A DNA stretch of 64,000 bases from Patiria miniata. Taxonomy: Eukaryota; Echinodermata; Asteroidea; Valvatida; Asterinidae. Under the pieces are notes generated by a model that saw only the letters and a list, made by a program, of their open reading frames with translations, searched no databases and was not told the origin of the DNA. The stretch covers positions 36,156,129-36,220,128 of the forward strand of contig NW_024037059.1 in assembly GCF_015706575.1 (NCBI RefSeq), written 5' to 3'. Position numbers and translations under genes: made by a program. Positions 11,072-20,900 of this stretch are shown in pieces (the stretch's first letter is position 1; each line of letters opens with the position of its first letter).

Positions 11072-12550
11072 ATGACTGCTTTTATGTTGTTAAAAAAGCA
11101 AATACAAACGATAGCCGATCAGGTAACGAAACAAGTAAATCAAAATGTAGCCAAGGCAACGGAGCCAAAGTGTCAAGCAGCATCACAAAGAAAGTTTTTA
11201 AACAGCACTAAACCCAGTGAACTGGAGGTCATAGTTAATAATACCAACGGGTTTTTAACCTTGTTTCCCGACTTAACCTCGGACTATAAATTGCCTCACG
11301 TTGAGACGGATGAGGATGTAGATCGTTGGAAATCACACCCCATGTCGTTTTATCAAAATCAGTTAAATTTTGCGATCTACTGCGCTACTACGGGGTGCGG
11401 TATTGGATTTGATCTTTTAAACTCGAGCAACCGTTACGTTCGGGCCATCTTTAACTTTCATTTATATTTTACGGTTAGAAAGATCCTGTACGACTTTGCC
11501 GCTCCTTTACCGGGAGATGACGCATTTAAAGCTCTAGACAACAGTTATAATCACAGAGCATTTACCGATAACTGTTTGTTGTTTGGCATAGATCAAAACA
11601 AGTCTTTTAAACAGACGAGAGACACAAAATCTAACGGTTTGGGTACCTCGTACAGCTTTAATAAGGGCAAGTTTTTGGCGGTTGGCGAATACGATAGAGC
11701 ATTACCAAACAAACCCAACGTTATTTACGGCGGCTACCACGGTCTAGATAGTCCTAAAAAGAGTGGAAGCAGTTACGTATCTTGGACGGTTATTTACATC
11801 GAACAAAATGAATCGGTACAAAAGGCTTGGTTAGATTTTATACCCGACAAAAGTTCGTTTACCCCCGCGGGAATCATAAAGATCAACGAATCGATCAGAT
11901 CTTACGTGTACGCTTTACTCGGTGCGCAGGCTCAAACAAAAACGAGCGTATTATCACCGGGCACCGGATTAGACGCTCAGAGACAATTTAACGTCATCGT
12001 TGAAGATATCATCAATGCAGTAGACGACATGGAAACGAGTATCAATCAATTTCAAGACTCTTTGCAGTATGCCAAAACGCCTTTAAATTTTGTCGTGAAA
12101 CCGGGGTTGTATTTAATTCCATCGGATATGAACTTGAGGGTTGGAACGCACGACGGCTATAACAACAATCTTCAAATCGCTACCCAGAGTATGAACACTG
12201 GTTTGGTGCCAGATTTAAACTCACAACCTCAACCGGACGACTCTTTTGATGACACCGATGACGTCGCGCCACCAACACCCCCAGAGCCTATGACGAACGA
12301 TGTTGTATCACCAACACCAGCACCAACCGCGCCAACACCAACACCAGCACCAGCACCAACCGCGCCAACACCAACACCAGCACCAACCGCGCCAACACCA
12401 ACACCAGCACCAGCACCAACACCATCGCCTACAGTTTTAACCCAAGAGCCCACGAAACTACGAGCTCACCAAGACGAAAAATTATCGTTGACGGTAGGAA
12501 TATTAGCCATCGTTGGTATGGGTATTTTAGCTTACGAGGCAACGCGATAA
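11072..12550 (+). CDS. Large conserved Polinton protein with Pro/Thr linker and C-terminal membrane anchor
   Basis: This is a 492-residue frame. Residues about 85-130 hold a well-conserved Polinton block (FYQNQLNFAIYCATTGCGIG ... FHLYFTVRKILYDF). Further blocks are INESIRSYVYALLGAQAQT, LDAQRQFNVIVEDIINAV and GLYLIPSDMNLRVG. Residues about 405-455 are a PTPAP/APTPTP repeat linker. The last 25 residues (LTVGILAIVGMGILAYEA) form a single membrane helix. The function is unknown. Similar large proteins occur in many Polintons, probably in the virion or its assembly. The neighbouring gene on the other strand has the same sort of Thr-Pro linker and membrane end. The tail-to-tail gap between them contains a hairpin. 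Confidence 0.65.
   Translation: MTAFMLLKKQIQTIADQVTKQVNQNVAKATEPKCQAASQRKFLNSTKPSELEVIVNNTNGFLTLFPDLTSDYKLPHVETDEDVDRWKSHPMSFYQNQLNFAIYCATTGCGIGFDLLNSSNRYVRAIFNFHLYFTVRKILYDFAAPLPGDDAFKALDNSYNHRAFTDNCLLFGIDQNKSFKQTRDTKSNGLGTSYSFNKGKFLAVGEYDRALPNKPNVIYGGYHGLDSPKKSGSSYVSWTVIYIEQNESVQKAWLDFIPDKSSFTPAGIIKINESIRSYVYALLGAQAQTKTSVLSPGTGLDAQRQFNVIVEDIINAVDDMETSINQFQDSLQYAKTPLNFVVKPGLYLIPSDMNLRVGTHDGYNNNLQIATQSMNTGLVPDLNSQPQPDDSFDDTDDVAPPTPPEPMTNDVVSPTPAPTAPTPTPAPAPTAPTPTPAPTAPTPTPAPAPTPSPTVLTQEPTKLRAHQDEKLSLTVGILAIVGMGILAYEATR
12310..12428 (+). repeat. Coding minisatellite ACACCAACACCAGCACCA
   Basis: The units CCAACACCAACACCAGCACC and CCAACCGCG alternate about six times and encode the PTPAPTAP linker of the 492-residue protein. 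In-frame copy number probably varies easily. Confidence 0.8.
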
Positions 12551-12570
12551 GTCACACTCTAATCACACCA

Positions 12571-12613
12571 AAAAAAAGCCTTACCAACTTTGTGCTGGTA
12601 AGGCTTATTTTTT
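12571..12613. terminator. Terminator-like hairpin between convergent Polinton genes
   Basis: AAGCCTTACCA and TGGTAAGGCTT form an 11-bp perfect stem around a 9-base loop. An A run lies on the left and a T run on the right, so it reads as a U-tailed hairpin on both strands. It sits 21 bases after the stop at 12550 and 23 bases before the end of the opposing gene. Hairpin-marked 3' ends are known from some giant viruses and virophages; extension to this Polinton is inference. Confidence 0.55.
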
Positions 12614-12635
12614 TGTTTAAACTTGATAACTATTA

Positions 12636-13868
12636 CTACCATCGTTTTTGCAGGTACGCAAACACCAAGGCCCCCACACCCAAAAACAAAGCCCACACGT
12701 GTTCGGCCAACCACGATACGGACTTACTCAGCGCGTTAAATATCCAACTCAGTACGCTGCCTATGATACCTGGCAGAGCACCCAACGCGCTCACTTCGAG
12801 TTTTTTAAGAGCAGATGCAAAATTAGCGAGTTGTTTTGAAATCCACTCTTTGATACCGCCTTTTGGTGTTGGTGTTGGTGTTGGCGATGGCGCGGTTGGG
12901 GCACCCACACCTCTCACGCTAGCGACGATGCTACTCACTATGGTGCTGATGGCTAAACTAAAAGCGGCTAAAATACTCACTACGGTCACACCTTGTTCTC
13001 TAAACAGAGTTCTAATCTTTTCCGCCAGAGTCGTGTCGTCGCCTAATATTTTATTAATCGTTTCTTTGATTCTAGCGATCTGACTTTTGAGCCCTCGTTC
13101 GTTGGTTTTTGCGGCTTCTAATCTGGCGGATCTTTCAACGTTCAAGTTGCTCAATTTATCGTTTAACTCTCGTCGACCCTCCTCGCTGTGAGATTCGTCG
13201 AGTTCTTGTCTCGCGTCTGCTATCTCTCGGTCTAGTTCTGTGAGACGCGATAAATTAAGTTCTAGGTTACCTCTCAACGTCTGAAGAGTTTTGTCTAAAC
13301 CCTGGAGTTCTCTGTAATTCCATCCTTCCGTTTGAGCGTCGGTGTCGCGTTGAAAATCTTCTATAATCTCGGTTACCTCATCGGTGATGCTTGGTAGTTC
13401 TGTCATGGGGATACTCTCGGGTTGTACTTGTTCGAGCGGGTTAAGTTTATAATCCTTAAAACCCAATCCTTTTCTAATGAAATCTCTACCTGGAAGATCT
13501 AACCTCTTTGCATTATTCTCTATACTCGGTAGACCCAAGAATTTTGTGGGGTTTCTTTTATCCGTTAACCTTACTAAGGCTTTATCAGTTGCTTGGAAAA
13601 ATAACCCATCTTTATTGCCGACAAAATTTTCGTATCGCGGAGCTAATGGTCCGTCACCTCTGTTAAAATTCTTGTAAAAATCATCGACGCGATCACTTGT
13701 GACCATGCTTCTTCCTCGATATAAAACCTCATCTATGTCGGTAGTTGGGATGGGTGTATCAGGAGTATCAAAAGTATTGTCCCAATCCAGATCGGTCTCT
13801 GCTACATCATCATCATTGTTATCATCTGTTCTTTCATAGTCTGGATCGTAAAATCCTCCCTCATCCAT
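12636..13868 (-). CDS. Conserved Polinton coiled-coil membrane protein
   Basis: This is a 410-residue frame. The N-terminus is very acidic. Residues about 185-270 form a long charged coiled coil (LELNLSRLTELDREIADARQ ... KTNERGLKSQIARIKETINK). A first membrane helix follows (VTVVSILAAFSLAISTIVSS), then a TPSPTPTPTP linker, an amphipathic stretch (KEWISKQLANFASALKKL) and two further hydrophobic segments near the C-terminus (ALPGIIGSVLSWIFNAL, HVWALFLGVGALVFAYL). The REQGVTVVSIL box and the LPGIIG(S)VLSW box are recurrent in Polinton proteins of this position. The protein probably acts in the virion or in membrane interaction, but the role is unproven. It overlaps nothing and faces the 492-residue gene across a hairpin. 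Confidence 0.65.
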   Translation of the reverse strand: MDEGGFYDPDYERTDDNNDDDVAETDLDWDNTFDTPDTPIPTTDIDEVLYRGRSMVTSDRVDDFYKNFNRGDGPLAPRYENFVGNKDGLFFQATDKALVRLTDKRNPTKFLGLPSIENNAKRLDLPGRDFIRKGLGFKDYKLNPLEQVQPESIPMTELPSITDEVTEIIEDFQRDTDAQTEGWNYRELQGLDKTLQTLRGNLELNLSRLTELDREIADARQELDESHSEEGRRELNDKLSNLNVERSARLEAAKTNERGLKSQIARIKETINKILGDDTTLAEKIRTLFREQGVTVVSILAAFSLAISTIVSSIVASVRGVGAPTAPSPTPTPTPKGGIKEWISKQLANFASALKKLEVSALGALPGIIGSVLSWIFNALSKSVSWLAEHVWALFLGVGALVFAYLQKRW

Positions 13869-13890
13869 TTATTTAATACTCCTATTTAAA

Positions 13891-14280
13891 TTAAGCCGTT
13901 TTCATTATACTGCCCGGTGGTATACCCTGGGTCACCAACCAATTTTGCGTGGCCAGAGCTCCACTTATAATGCCCGTCAATTTAGCCGCATCTTCTACAC
14001 TTAGTTTGCTTAAATCCGGCGCTATAGCCCCCCACATCGCCCAAGAGTTGTAGTCTGGTGAGCTCGTAGCTTCGTCCGATGTTACGTCCATTTTTGCTAA
14101 TTTTAATTTCATCTGTCTATTGTGCTCGGCTAAAGCTTTACCCTGCTGAATTCGTTTAGGATTTTTAGTCTTGGTCACTCTCGTTACCGTCGGTGACGAC
14201 GTTGTTTTTATCGGTTGGGGCGTCTCTGTCTCTGCTGGTTGAGCTGCAGGCGTTGCTGTCGCTGCTTTCTGATCTTCCAT
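13891..14280 (-). CDS. Small conserved Polinton protein
   Basis: This is a 129-residue frame. The first 45 residues are Ala/Thr/Pro-rich and disordered, followed by a basic box with KNPKRIQQGKALAEHNRQMK, then a helical C-terminus ending in LATQNWLVTQGIPPGSI. The basic KNPKR..GK.LAEHNR box recurs in small Polinton proteins next to the capsid module, and DNA or core binding would fit it. No function is proven. Its start lies within the downstream end of the next minus-strand gene, suggesting a compact array read right to left. Confidence 0.5.
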   Translation of the reverse strand: MEDQKAATATPAAQPAETETPQPIKTTSSPTVTRVTKTKNPKRIQQGKALAEHNRQMKLKLAKMDVTSDEATSSPDYNSWAMWGAIAPDLSKLSVEDAAKLTGIISGALATQNWLVTQGIPPGSIMKTA

Positions 14281-14750
14281 TTATTATATTAGGTTTATTA
14301 AATTTCAAACGTTTTGTTGTGATAATCGTAGCAACTAGGGGTGATATTAAAGTTCCGTACTTGTAACCAACGTCGCTCAACATACCAGCCATACTCGCGC
14401 TTATAATAGGATCAGAACTCAAGTCGTTGGTGAGTTCTTCTTCAGAATCTATAGTGACGTTATAGCCTAAAACTTGTACGGGTGTAACCACAGCTAACAC
14501 TCTCGAAAGTAGACTTAAAGTGTATTTACCAACAGTTTGAACAATTTCATTTCCAAATTTAGTTTCGTACAGATGATATAATTTGTCGAGTTCTTTGCTG
14601 TCAAGAGCTTCGATATGTTTAACGGTGTATTCCTTTCCCAAGTACTTTCTAGAGTTTCCGGCTGCTATGACACCGCACAAACGATCTTTATGTTCTGCGT
14701 TGTGATCTTGTTTGTTGTTAAAGTAAGTTTTAGGTCCTCCATTTAATTAG
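14165..14750 (-). CDS. Conserved Polinton protein of unknown function
   Basis: About 170 residues are open from 14680 to 14165, and coding character extends upstream to about 14750. Visible boxes are CGVIAAGNSRKYLGKEYT, EALDSKELDKLYHLYETKFG, a hydrophobic helix SLLSRVLAVVTPVQVLGY, and SMAGMLSDVGYKYG with another hydrophobic helix after it. Two membrane-type segments and a charged polar tail suggest a small membrane protein. The set recurs in Polintons, but I know of no function. The 3' end overlaps the next gene in another frame. Confidence 0.5.
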
Positions 14751-14959
14751 AAACAAATTTAATTTTGTTGTAGCTTTTGCAACTTTGTTACAAAAGCAAA
14801 GGTATTCGTAGGTGTAAAACGATAGATTAATCGATATGACGATAATAGCCAAAAACTGCAAATACTCGAATATTGCTATCATTTACTTACAACAAAATGT
14901 ATTTTGTTGACGTTTGTTGATTAACAAATTGTAATACATGTATAGCTTGTTAAATAGGT
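14751..14959. other. AT-rich spacer in the Polinton
   Basis: I see no coding sequence here. The spacer contains inverted-type words such as TTTTGTTGTAGC and GTTACAAAAGC, and separates two minus-strand gene groups. It may hold a promoter for the 14750 gene. Confidence 0.4.
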
Positions 14960-15063
14960 TGCTACTCACCTAGTTATTAATTGTTACTCACCTAGTTATT
15001 AATTGTTACTCACCTAGTTATTAATTGTTACTAACCTAGTTATTAATTGTTACTAACCTAGCT
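14960..15063. repeat. 22-bp tandem repeat, about five copies
   Basis: The unit GTTACTCACCTAGTTATTAA plus TT repeats almost exactly, with ACTAACC in place of ACTCACC in the last two copies. It ends at the stop of the ATPase gene. An internal repeat at a gene boundary might act in replication or transcription end, which is speculation. Confidence 0.8.
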
Positions 15064-15667
15064 ACTCAAATAGCTCGTAACTAACTGGAGGTTCGGTGTA
15101 TACGACCAATTTACTATATTTCACATCTCTCAAACGTCGTTTTATATAATCTCGTTCTTCAATCGGTACGACGTCATTTTCGTCTAACGCTTGATCAAAC
15201 GATGTTTTATCTTTGCAGTAAAATAACGCCAACCAAGCCGTGTTTTCTCTATAATCTTTTAAAACGCTGTTGTACTTTTGGGTCAGTAACCAACAGCTGT
15301 GATTTACGTGTCTTCCGCTAAATGCCATCTTGCTTAGCGCGCACGTCTTTTTACGATATTTAATCTCTTGATCCGAAGAGCAATCGTCCACGATAAACAA
15401 CGTAGCAACACCTTCGAATATTTTCCTGTAAAAATCGATCGCTTCGTTGAGCGTCATCTTGTACAATTCTGGATCGCAGAGATATACCTCGGGATCTGCT
15501 TGAATCCACTTTCTTTCGATGTACGTTTTGTTTTTAAATATGGTAGGGCAAATGATGACTATCGCTTCAAATGTATTTTTATAGTCTGACTCTAACAGAT
15601 CCAAAATCCATTTGGTTTTACCCGAATTTGTTTTGCCGACGATTAAAGCGCAATGCGGTTGTGTCAT
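15062..15667 (-). CDS. Polinton genome-packaging ATPase (FtsK/HerA type)
   Basis: This is a 201-residue frame. Residues about 9-19 hold the P-loop, VGKTNSGKTKW. The Walker B-type strand is ATLFIVDDCSSD near residue 90, and a sensor-like box is NHSCWLLTQKYN near residue 130. Length and order fit the A32-like packaging ATPases of Polintons, which drive DNA into capsids in related viruses. The start ATG is 2 bases from the stop of the upstream capsid gene, so the two were probably cotranscribed. The alternative, a different P-loop NTPase, is unlikely given its place next to the capsid gene. Confidence 0.85.
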   Translation of the reverse strand: MTQPHCALIVGKTNSGKTKWILDLLESDYKNTFEAIVIICPTIFKNKTYIERKWIQADPEVYLCDPELYKMTLNEAIDFYRKIFEGVATLFIVDDCSSDQEIKYRKKTCALSKMAFSGRHVNHSCWLLTQKYNSVLKDYRENTAWLALFYCKDKTSFDQALDENDVVPIEERDYIKRRLRDVKYSKLVVYTEPPVSYELFE

Positions 15668-15668
15668 T

Positions 15669-16481
15669 TTAACTTAACAGAGATTTAAAATTTCCGTTCC
15701 AAAGCGTGTCCGATTTGTTGACGGATCTAACTTCTAGCGAGTGGATTTTATCAAACAGATATTGCATTAACCCCTTGTGTTTATTTCTGATGGTGATAGC
15801 TAGGTCTCTGTTGGTCACCACTTCGTATTCGAGAGACAAGTCTGAGATAGAATACATCGCCGCCGTATCTGAACTGTTGACTACTTTATCGTGATCGTTA
15901 AACTTTATCTCGTACATCAGAGGTTGTTTTAAACCGCTGGGGTAAAAAGGGTGATGCGAAGTCAGTATGTCAATGTCTAGGGGAATACAATATCTATTAC
16001 CATAGGCATCCGCGACAGCTTGATCCTTACCGTTGTTGGCGCCCGCGTTAGCATCATTTGCCCCCGTTCTTAGTTTAGACACGTTTTCTTTTTCTATGCC
16101 CGAGTACGCCATGTTTCGAGTTGCCGAGCTGTTGATCCAATTGTCTTTAAAGTTGTGATACACGTCGGCGTTACGATAACTTATAATTTCGTGACCTTGA
16201 AGTCTGACGCTGATGTCACTGACTAAATTTCTGGCCAAATTGCTAAAAATGGTTCTATTGTTGTCACCTCCACCTTCGAGTTCTAAACTAAAAGCTAGTT
16301 TACAAGTGCCGGGTACGATCACGTCGTCTACGCCCAATTGAGGAAACTTGACCCTCAGCGTTTGCCCCGCCGATATACCACTAGGATTGTGGGTAATGAC
16401 CACCTCTTTTCTCTCGCCCTTGATAGATTTGGGTACTTTTAATAGCCTGCTGGGATTGAGCTTTTTTCCATACGCATTCAT
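15669..16481 (-). CDS. Polinton major capsid protein candidate (double jelly-roll)
   Basis: The open part encodes 270 residues. Features are SAGQTLRVKFPQLG, VPGTCKLAFSLEL, LARNLVSDISVRLQGHEI, NADVYHNFKDNW, CIPLDIDILTSHHPFYPSGL and MYEIKFND. The pattern of early beta strands, an I-x-x-YRNADVY-type box and a CIPLDI..HPFYP box matches the double jelly-roll capsid proteins of Polintons and adintoviruses. In those it builds the capsid shell. It lies directly before the packaging ATPase on the same strand, the usual order. The element as a whole is a fossil, and this gene is part of the broken set. Confidence 0.75.
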   Translation of the reverse strand: MNAYGKKLNPSRLLKVPKSIKGERKEVVITHNPSGISAGQTLRVKFPQLGVDDVIVPGTCKLAFSLELEGGGDNNRTIFSNLARNLVSDISVRLQGHEIISYRNADVYHNFKDNWINSSATRNMAYSGIEKENVSKLRTGANDANAGANNGKDQAVADAYGNRYCIPLDIDILTSHHPFYPSGLKQPLMYEIKFNDHDKVVNSSDTAAMYSISDLSLEYEVVTNRDLAITIRNKHKGLMQYLFDKIHSLEVRSVNKSDTLWNGNFKSLLS

Positions 16482-16503
16482 TTTATTTATACGAGTTTTA
16501 AAT

Positions 16504-16926
16504 TTAAAGATATCTGTAAGCCAAGAAACCCACCAAAAGAGTTCCCCCCGCGATAAACACCAGTTCTCTTTCTATTTGTTGGTCGCTAGGCTCGTAAAAA
16601 TCTTCTAGTTTGGGTTCGCGTTGCAGTCCTACGGGTAGTTCGGTAGATTGACCACTCACCTCGTTGTAGTAACGCAACGCTCGGTCTACGTTGGAAAATG
16701 TTTCTTTAGAAACATTTTGTTTTCTGATACGTTCGTTGAGAAAATCTAGATATTTCGTTCGTTCTCGTTGCCACTTATCTCTGGCGGCCGCGAGTTGTTC
16801 TATCGCTAAATCGTGTCTCTTACGCTCCTCGTCGCTCTGTTTCAGACTTGAAAAGAAAAAGTTTGAACCCATAAAAGCTAAAGCGTTGACGATCGCACCT
16901 CCTACCATCATAGCAACGCTAACCAT
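16504..16926 (-). CDS. Conserved small Polinton membrane protein
   Basis: This is a 140-residue frame. The N-terminal hydrophobic segment is VSVAMMVGGAIVNALAFMG, followed by SNFFFSSL. Then come a charged helix (EERKRHDLAIEQLAAARDKW), TFSNVDRALRYYNEVSG, LEDFYEPSDQQ and a C-terminal membrane helix (ELVFIAGGTLLVGFLAY). The order GGAIVNALAFMGSN - ERKRHDLA.EQL - FYEPSDQQ is a strong Polinton signature seen in many animals. The function is unknown; a role in the virion or membrane is likely. Its start faces the integrase start across about 30 bases, so the two genes share a divergent promoter spacer. Confidence 0.7.
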   Translation of the reverse strand: MVSVAMMVGGAIVNALAFMGSNFFFSSLKQSDEERKRHDLAIEQLAAARDKWQRERTKYLDFLNERIRKQNVSKETFSNVDRALRYYNEVSGQSTELPVGLQREPKLEDFYEPSDQQIERELVFIAGGTLLVGFLAYRYL

Positions 16927-16941
16927 ATTATTATAAACGTC

Positions 16942-16953
16942 TTTTATATTAAA
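16942..16953 (+). promoter_or_regulatory. Conserved AT-rich upstream motif
   Basis: TTTTATATTAAA lies 4 bases before the integrase ATG at 16958, in the divergent spacer with the 16504-16926 gene. It is the same word as at 11045-11056 and, inverted, at 9920-9931. Confidence 0.55.
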
Positions 16954-16957
16954 TAAT

Positions 16958-17959
16958 ATGCAAACATTATCTAAACTGTATTACAGCCCGAGCGGTTATT
17001 GGAGAGGTGAAAGCGCCGTCGACCATTTATACGATAAAACCAAAATCGATAAAAAGGTAATCAGAGATTGGCTTAAAAAACAAGCGATCTGGCAAATTTA
17101 TCTACCGGGTCCTGCGTATGTACCCAGGCCTACGAGTACTTCGCGAGAGTTTGAAACACCAAACGACTTTCACCAAATGGATGTGCTATACCTACCCTAT
17201 GATAAAGTAAAACGCAAGACTTATAAATACGCTTTGACGGTTGTCGACGTTGCGAGTCGATACCACGAAGCAGAACCTTTGGTTTCTAAAACGGCGGATT
17301 CCACGCGGGATGCTATCGTCAAGATTTACGCGAGGTCGCCTTTGAGTTACCCTAAAACGTTGAGAGTAGATGCCGGTACCGAATTTAAAGGCGCGTTTAA
17401 AAAATGGATGGCTTCAAAAAACGTCGAGATTATTGTTGGCGAACCCCGGAAACCACCGATCGCAAGGTATCGTAGAAAGATTTAATCGAACGCTAGCCGA
17501 GAGACTGTTTGGTCATCAGTACGCTCAAGAAATGTTAAATCCCGAGAGTAGAAACACGCAATGGGTCGAGCGATTACCCAGCGTGATCAAGGCAATAAAT
17601 GACGAAACGACAAGATTAATAGATAAAGCGCCGTCAGAGGCGGTTAAACTAGAACAGGTCCGGCAATCGCCGGCTAACCCCGTTAAAACAAAAGAGCAAC
17701 AATTACCGCAAGACGCCATGGTTAGATATTTATATTACCCGGGCGAGCAAGAGGGTGGAACCTCGAGAAGAGCCGCGGATCCCATTTGGAGCGTAGACAT
17801 CTTCAACGTGGAAAAAAGAACGAGTCAATTTAAAATGATTAACGGTAAAAAGTCACGACGGGTCCTACTCTTTATTACCTGCAAGACGGCCCAAAAAGGA
17901 GTTTTGTGAGACAAGAGCTTCAAGTCGTACCCGAGGACACGCAATTACCGCCTAATTAA
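16958..17959 (+). pseudogene. Polinton integrase (retroviral-type DDE), broken region
   Basis: The N-terminal part carries a zinc-finger-like/HTH region (YYSPSGYWRGESAVDHLY, KIDKKVIRDWLKKQ). The DDE core is seen in FHQMDVLYLPYD, KYALTVVDVASRYHEAEPL, TLRVDAGTEFKG and IVERFNRTLAERLF. The C-terminal part (VRYLYYPGEQEG, ADPIWSVDIF) resembles the chromo/SH3-like end of Polinton integrases. In Polintons this enzyme inserts the element and makes the short target duplication. It is the only late-side gene on the + strand here and ends tail to tail with the polymerase. The region is broken. Confidence 0.85.
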
Positions 17960-20900
17960 TATCTAGATTACGGTGACCATAAGCGAGCGTGTGTATTCCA
18001 TCTGGTAAAATGTACCTCTTTGTGTCCAACGGACTCAACGATAGTTTATTTTGAGATACGGTGTAAAGGATGTGATTTTCCGATCGAATTTGAGTCATCG
18101 TTTCTGTTTTAGATTTATTTTTAAAGATGCAGTCGTAGTAGTGCCGGTGTTTTAATTTTTTGTCAGTGACCGATTTTGTGACCCCCTTGGCTTTTTTTAA
18201 GAGTGATGTTGTTGTCATCCGCTAAAATCGAGTACATCTTAGGTCTTACGCAAACTGCTTCTTGAATGACCTTACCTCAAAACTCGTCTTTAAATTTACC
18301 GATCACTTTCTTATTGGTTGGATCGTATAACTTGTGATCCAGATTGTAATTCGAAAAGTCGTAGTGTCGCCCGTGAGATTGCATGTCTTTGTATATGTCA
18401 TCCGTGTAAACGACAATCAACAGACTGTCCGTATCAGTATACATCAACCTGATTTGATCTCCGTACTTGTCCTTCAATCAGTTGTAATAAAAATCGTACA
18501 TCAGTGTCTTTGAGAGATCTAAGATGCTCACTCCGCAGTAAATGGGTTTGTTTAACACGGTTGTCGTTTTATATGTTTCGACAAATGACAGGTCACATTC
18601 TGGAAACGGCGTTGTTGTTTTATAGCTCGGTTTTTGAATTATTTTTTTGTATTTTTCTTGATCGCTCTCGTTATTGTCTCTCAGTAGATAACCGTCTATT
18701 CGATTTCTAACGTTTTCCATCGTCTTACCAAACACGCTGTTATTCATCAGTTTAAAAAAGTCTTTCTCAAAATCAGAGGTGGCTTTTGTTCGGAGTTGCG
18801 TGTTTTTGTCGATGTAAGATTTCATCCAAGGCGCTTGTTTAAATTTTAACACGCGATGCACCTTTTTTAGTTTCAAACCGAGATCGAGGTATGACTGCAA
18901 CGTAACGTAGTGCAACACGTATTTTTGTTTTGGATTAAGCGTACACGTTAATTTTTGTACGTCGCTACTAGGTTCGGTATCCAATAATTCATTTTGATAA
19001 TCAGACATCCAAGCTTAGGGTATGACCATATTTTCGGGTGCTAGGGGATAATCGTTATGCTTGGTGTGTAGATCGTGCGGGTAATCGAGGTCTACTTCAA
19101 AAAAGTAACCGGTGTTGGACGTTTTCTTAAGCGTTAATATTCTTTCTTCGGTAAACGGTTTCGAGGGTGTCCATTTAAAATCGTTGTACGGTAGATATTG
19201 ACTCATAGCCCAACCGTACAGATTGTTGGCATCCAGATAAGCGATATAACTCGAGGGCTTGTTTGAATCGTAGTCATCGAGATATTGATTATTGGCTTTG
19301 TGATGTCTCATTCCACCCACGCTAGATATGCCTCCTCGTTTTGCTTTTTCAAAAAATAAATGTTTGTCTACGTCTTGCAACAGTTCGAGTTTAACTTCCG
19401 AGTGTTTCAATAGGGCATCCCACGACAATCCGGGTGCGGTGTAATAATTGGCTGGATCTAGCCCGTAGTTTGTAATGCACGTTCTTCTAAAGTTTTCAAA
19501 TACGCCTGCAAGTAATAACGTATCGGTAGTCACGTACAAGTCGTGATATTCTCCTAGATTTTGTATATTAAACTCGTTCCACACGCGTTGAGCTCTGTCC
19601 GTAGTCTTGTTGCGATATATTTTCGTCTTTTAGTCTGCTGTAAAACTTGTCGATGGGTGGTAGGCTGGTCTCTTGAAACTTATCAAACGAGTTCATATAT
19701 TCGTAGGGATAAATTCCTTTTTGTAATAACATGTCAGGATGTTTAAAATGCTTTTTGAGTAGATGAAACGACTCTTTTGGACAAGCTTTCACTAATTTAT
19801 CCAACGACGATGCCATAAAACTAAACAAGTCTAAAAATCGTAGATTTCCTATCGAAAACGAAATATACTTTTCTGAATTTTTAGCGATCACTTGTATTTC
19901 TGTTTGGCTATCGTATTCTGTCATTCCCTGCATGATTAAATGCGCATCGTAATTTTGTAAATTGTGAAAAAAGACCGGTATCGGTGTACAACCGGGTTTA
20001 ATTTGTAGTTTGAGGTTACAATAAGCGTGTGCGGCACCCCTATATTTACCAGTGACGTGACAGTGATCTCTCACCTTTCTAAATTTATTAATGTTCTTTT
20101 TGCAGTCGAGACATTTAGACTCGATAAATCCCTTACTATTTTTGTACTGATATTCTTTCTTTTGTTTTATCGTCTTGGGTTCTCTGGGTTTCTGGCACTG
20201 ACAGTTGCTCGAGTAATTGGGATAAATTGGTTTTTCGCAAATGCAACACGCGTTTGTTTTATCATGATGGTCTTTAGCTCGCTCGTTAAATTTCATGGTT
20301 TGGGGTTTTTCAAATAGACAATTAATATCGCTTTGTAATTGTAACAACGTTGTTATAAATCTAGTTGAAGCGTCTTTACCTCTATAAGTCTCTTGATACA
20401 CATTTTTACCGTCGCATTGGACGACAACTAGCGAATAACCGCTAGCTTTGTGAACGTTAATCTTTTTTGTGTTTGTCTCTTTGTCTGAGTGAGTAGGTTT
20501 AGATGTTAGTGCTTGTGTGGGTGTTGTTGTTGTTTGTAGTATAGATTCAAAGTCAGCATAAATGACAAATGGTGCTTTTTGTTTGTGTCTATAGTTTTTA
20601 AATTCTAATATCGGTACGTCTCTTTCGCCTGGTTGCCCGTCTATGTATTTTGGTTTACCCATAGGAAATACAATCTTTGATGGGTGTGCATCTATACCCT
20701 TACAATCGGCGATATGTCTGTCTAATTTGTTTTGATTGGTAAAATGACATAGACATCTTTGACAAAAATATTTCTTACATTTATGTTTCGTAACGTAGTA
20801 CATCAACCTCGTAAAATATTTTATCAAACAATAGTGATGCTTGTCACCTTTAGAAATGAAAAGCAGATCAATCTCTCGTGACCCGTAGTTTTTAGACACG

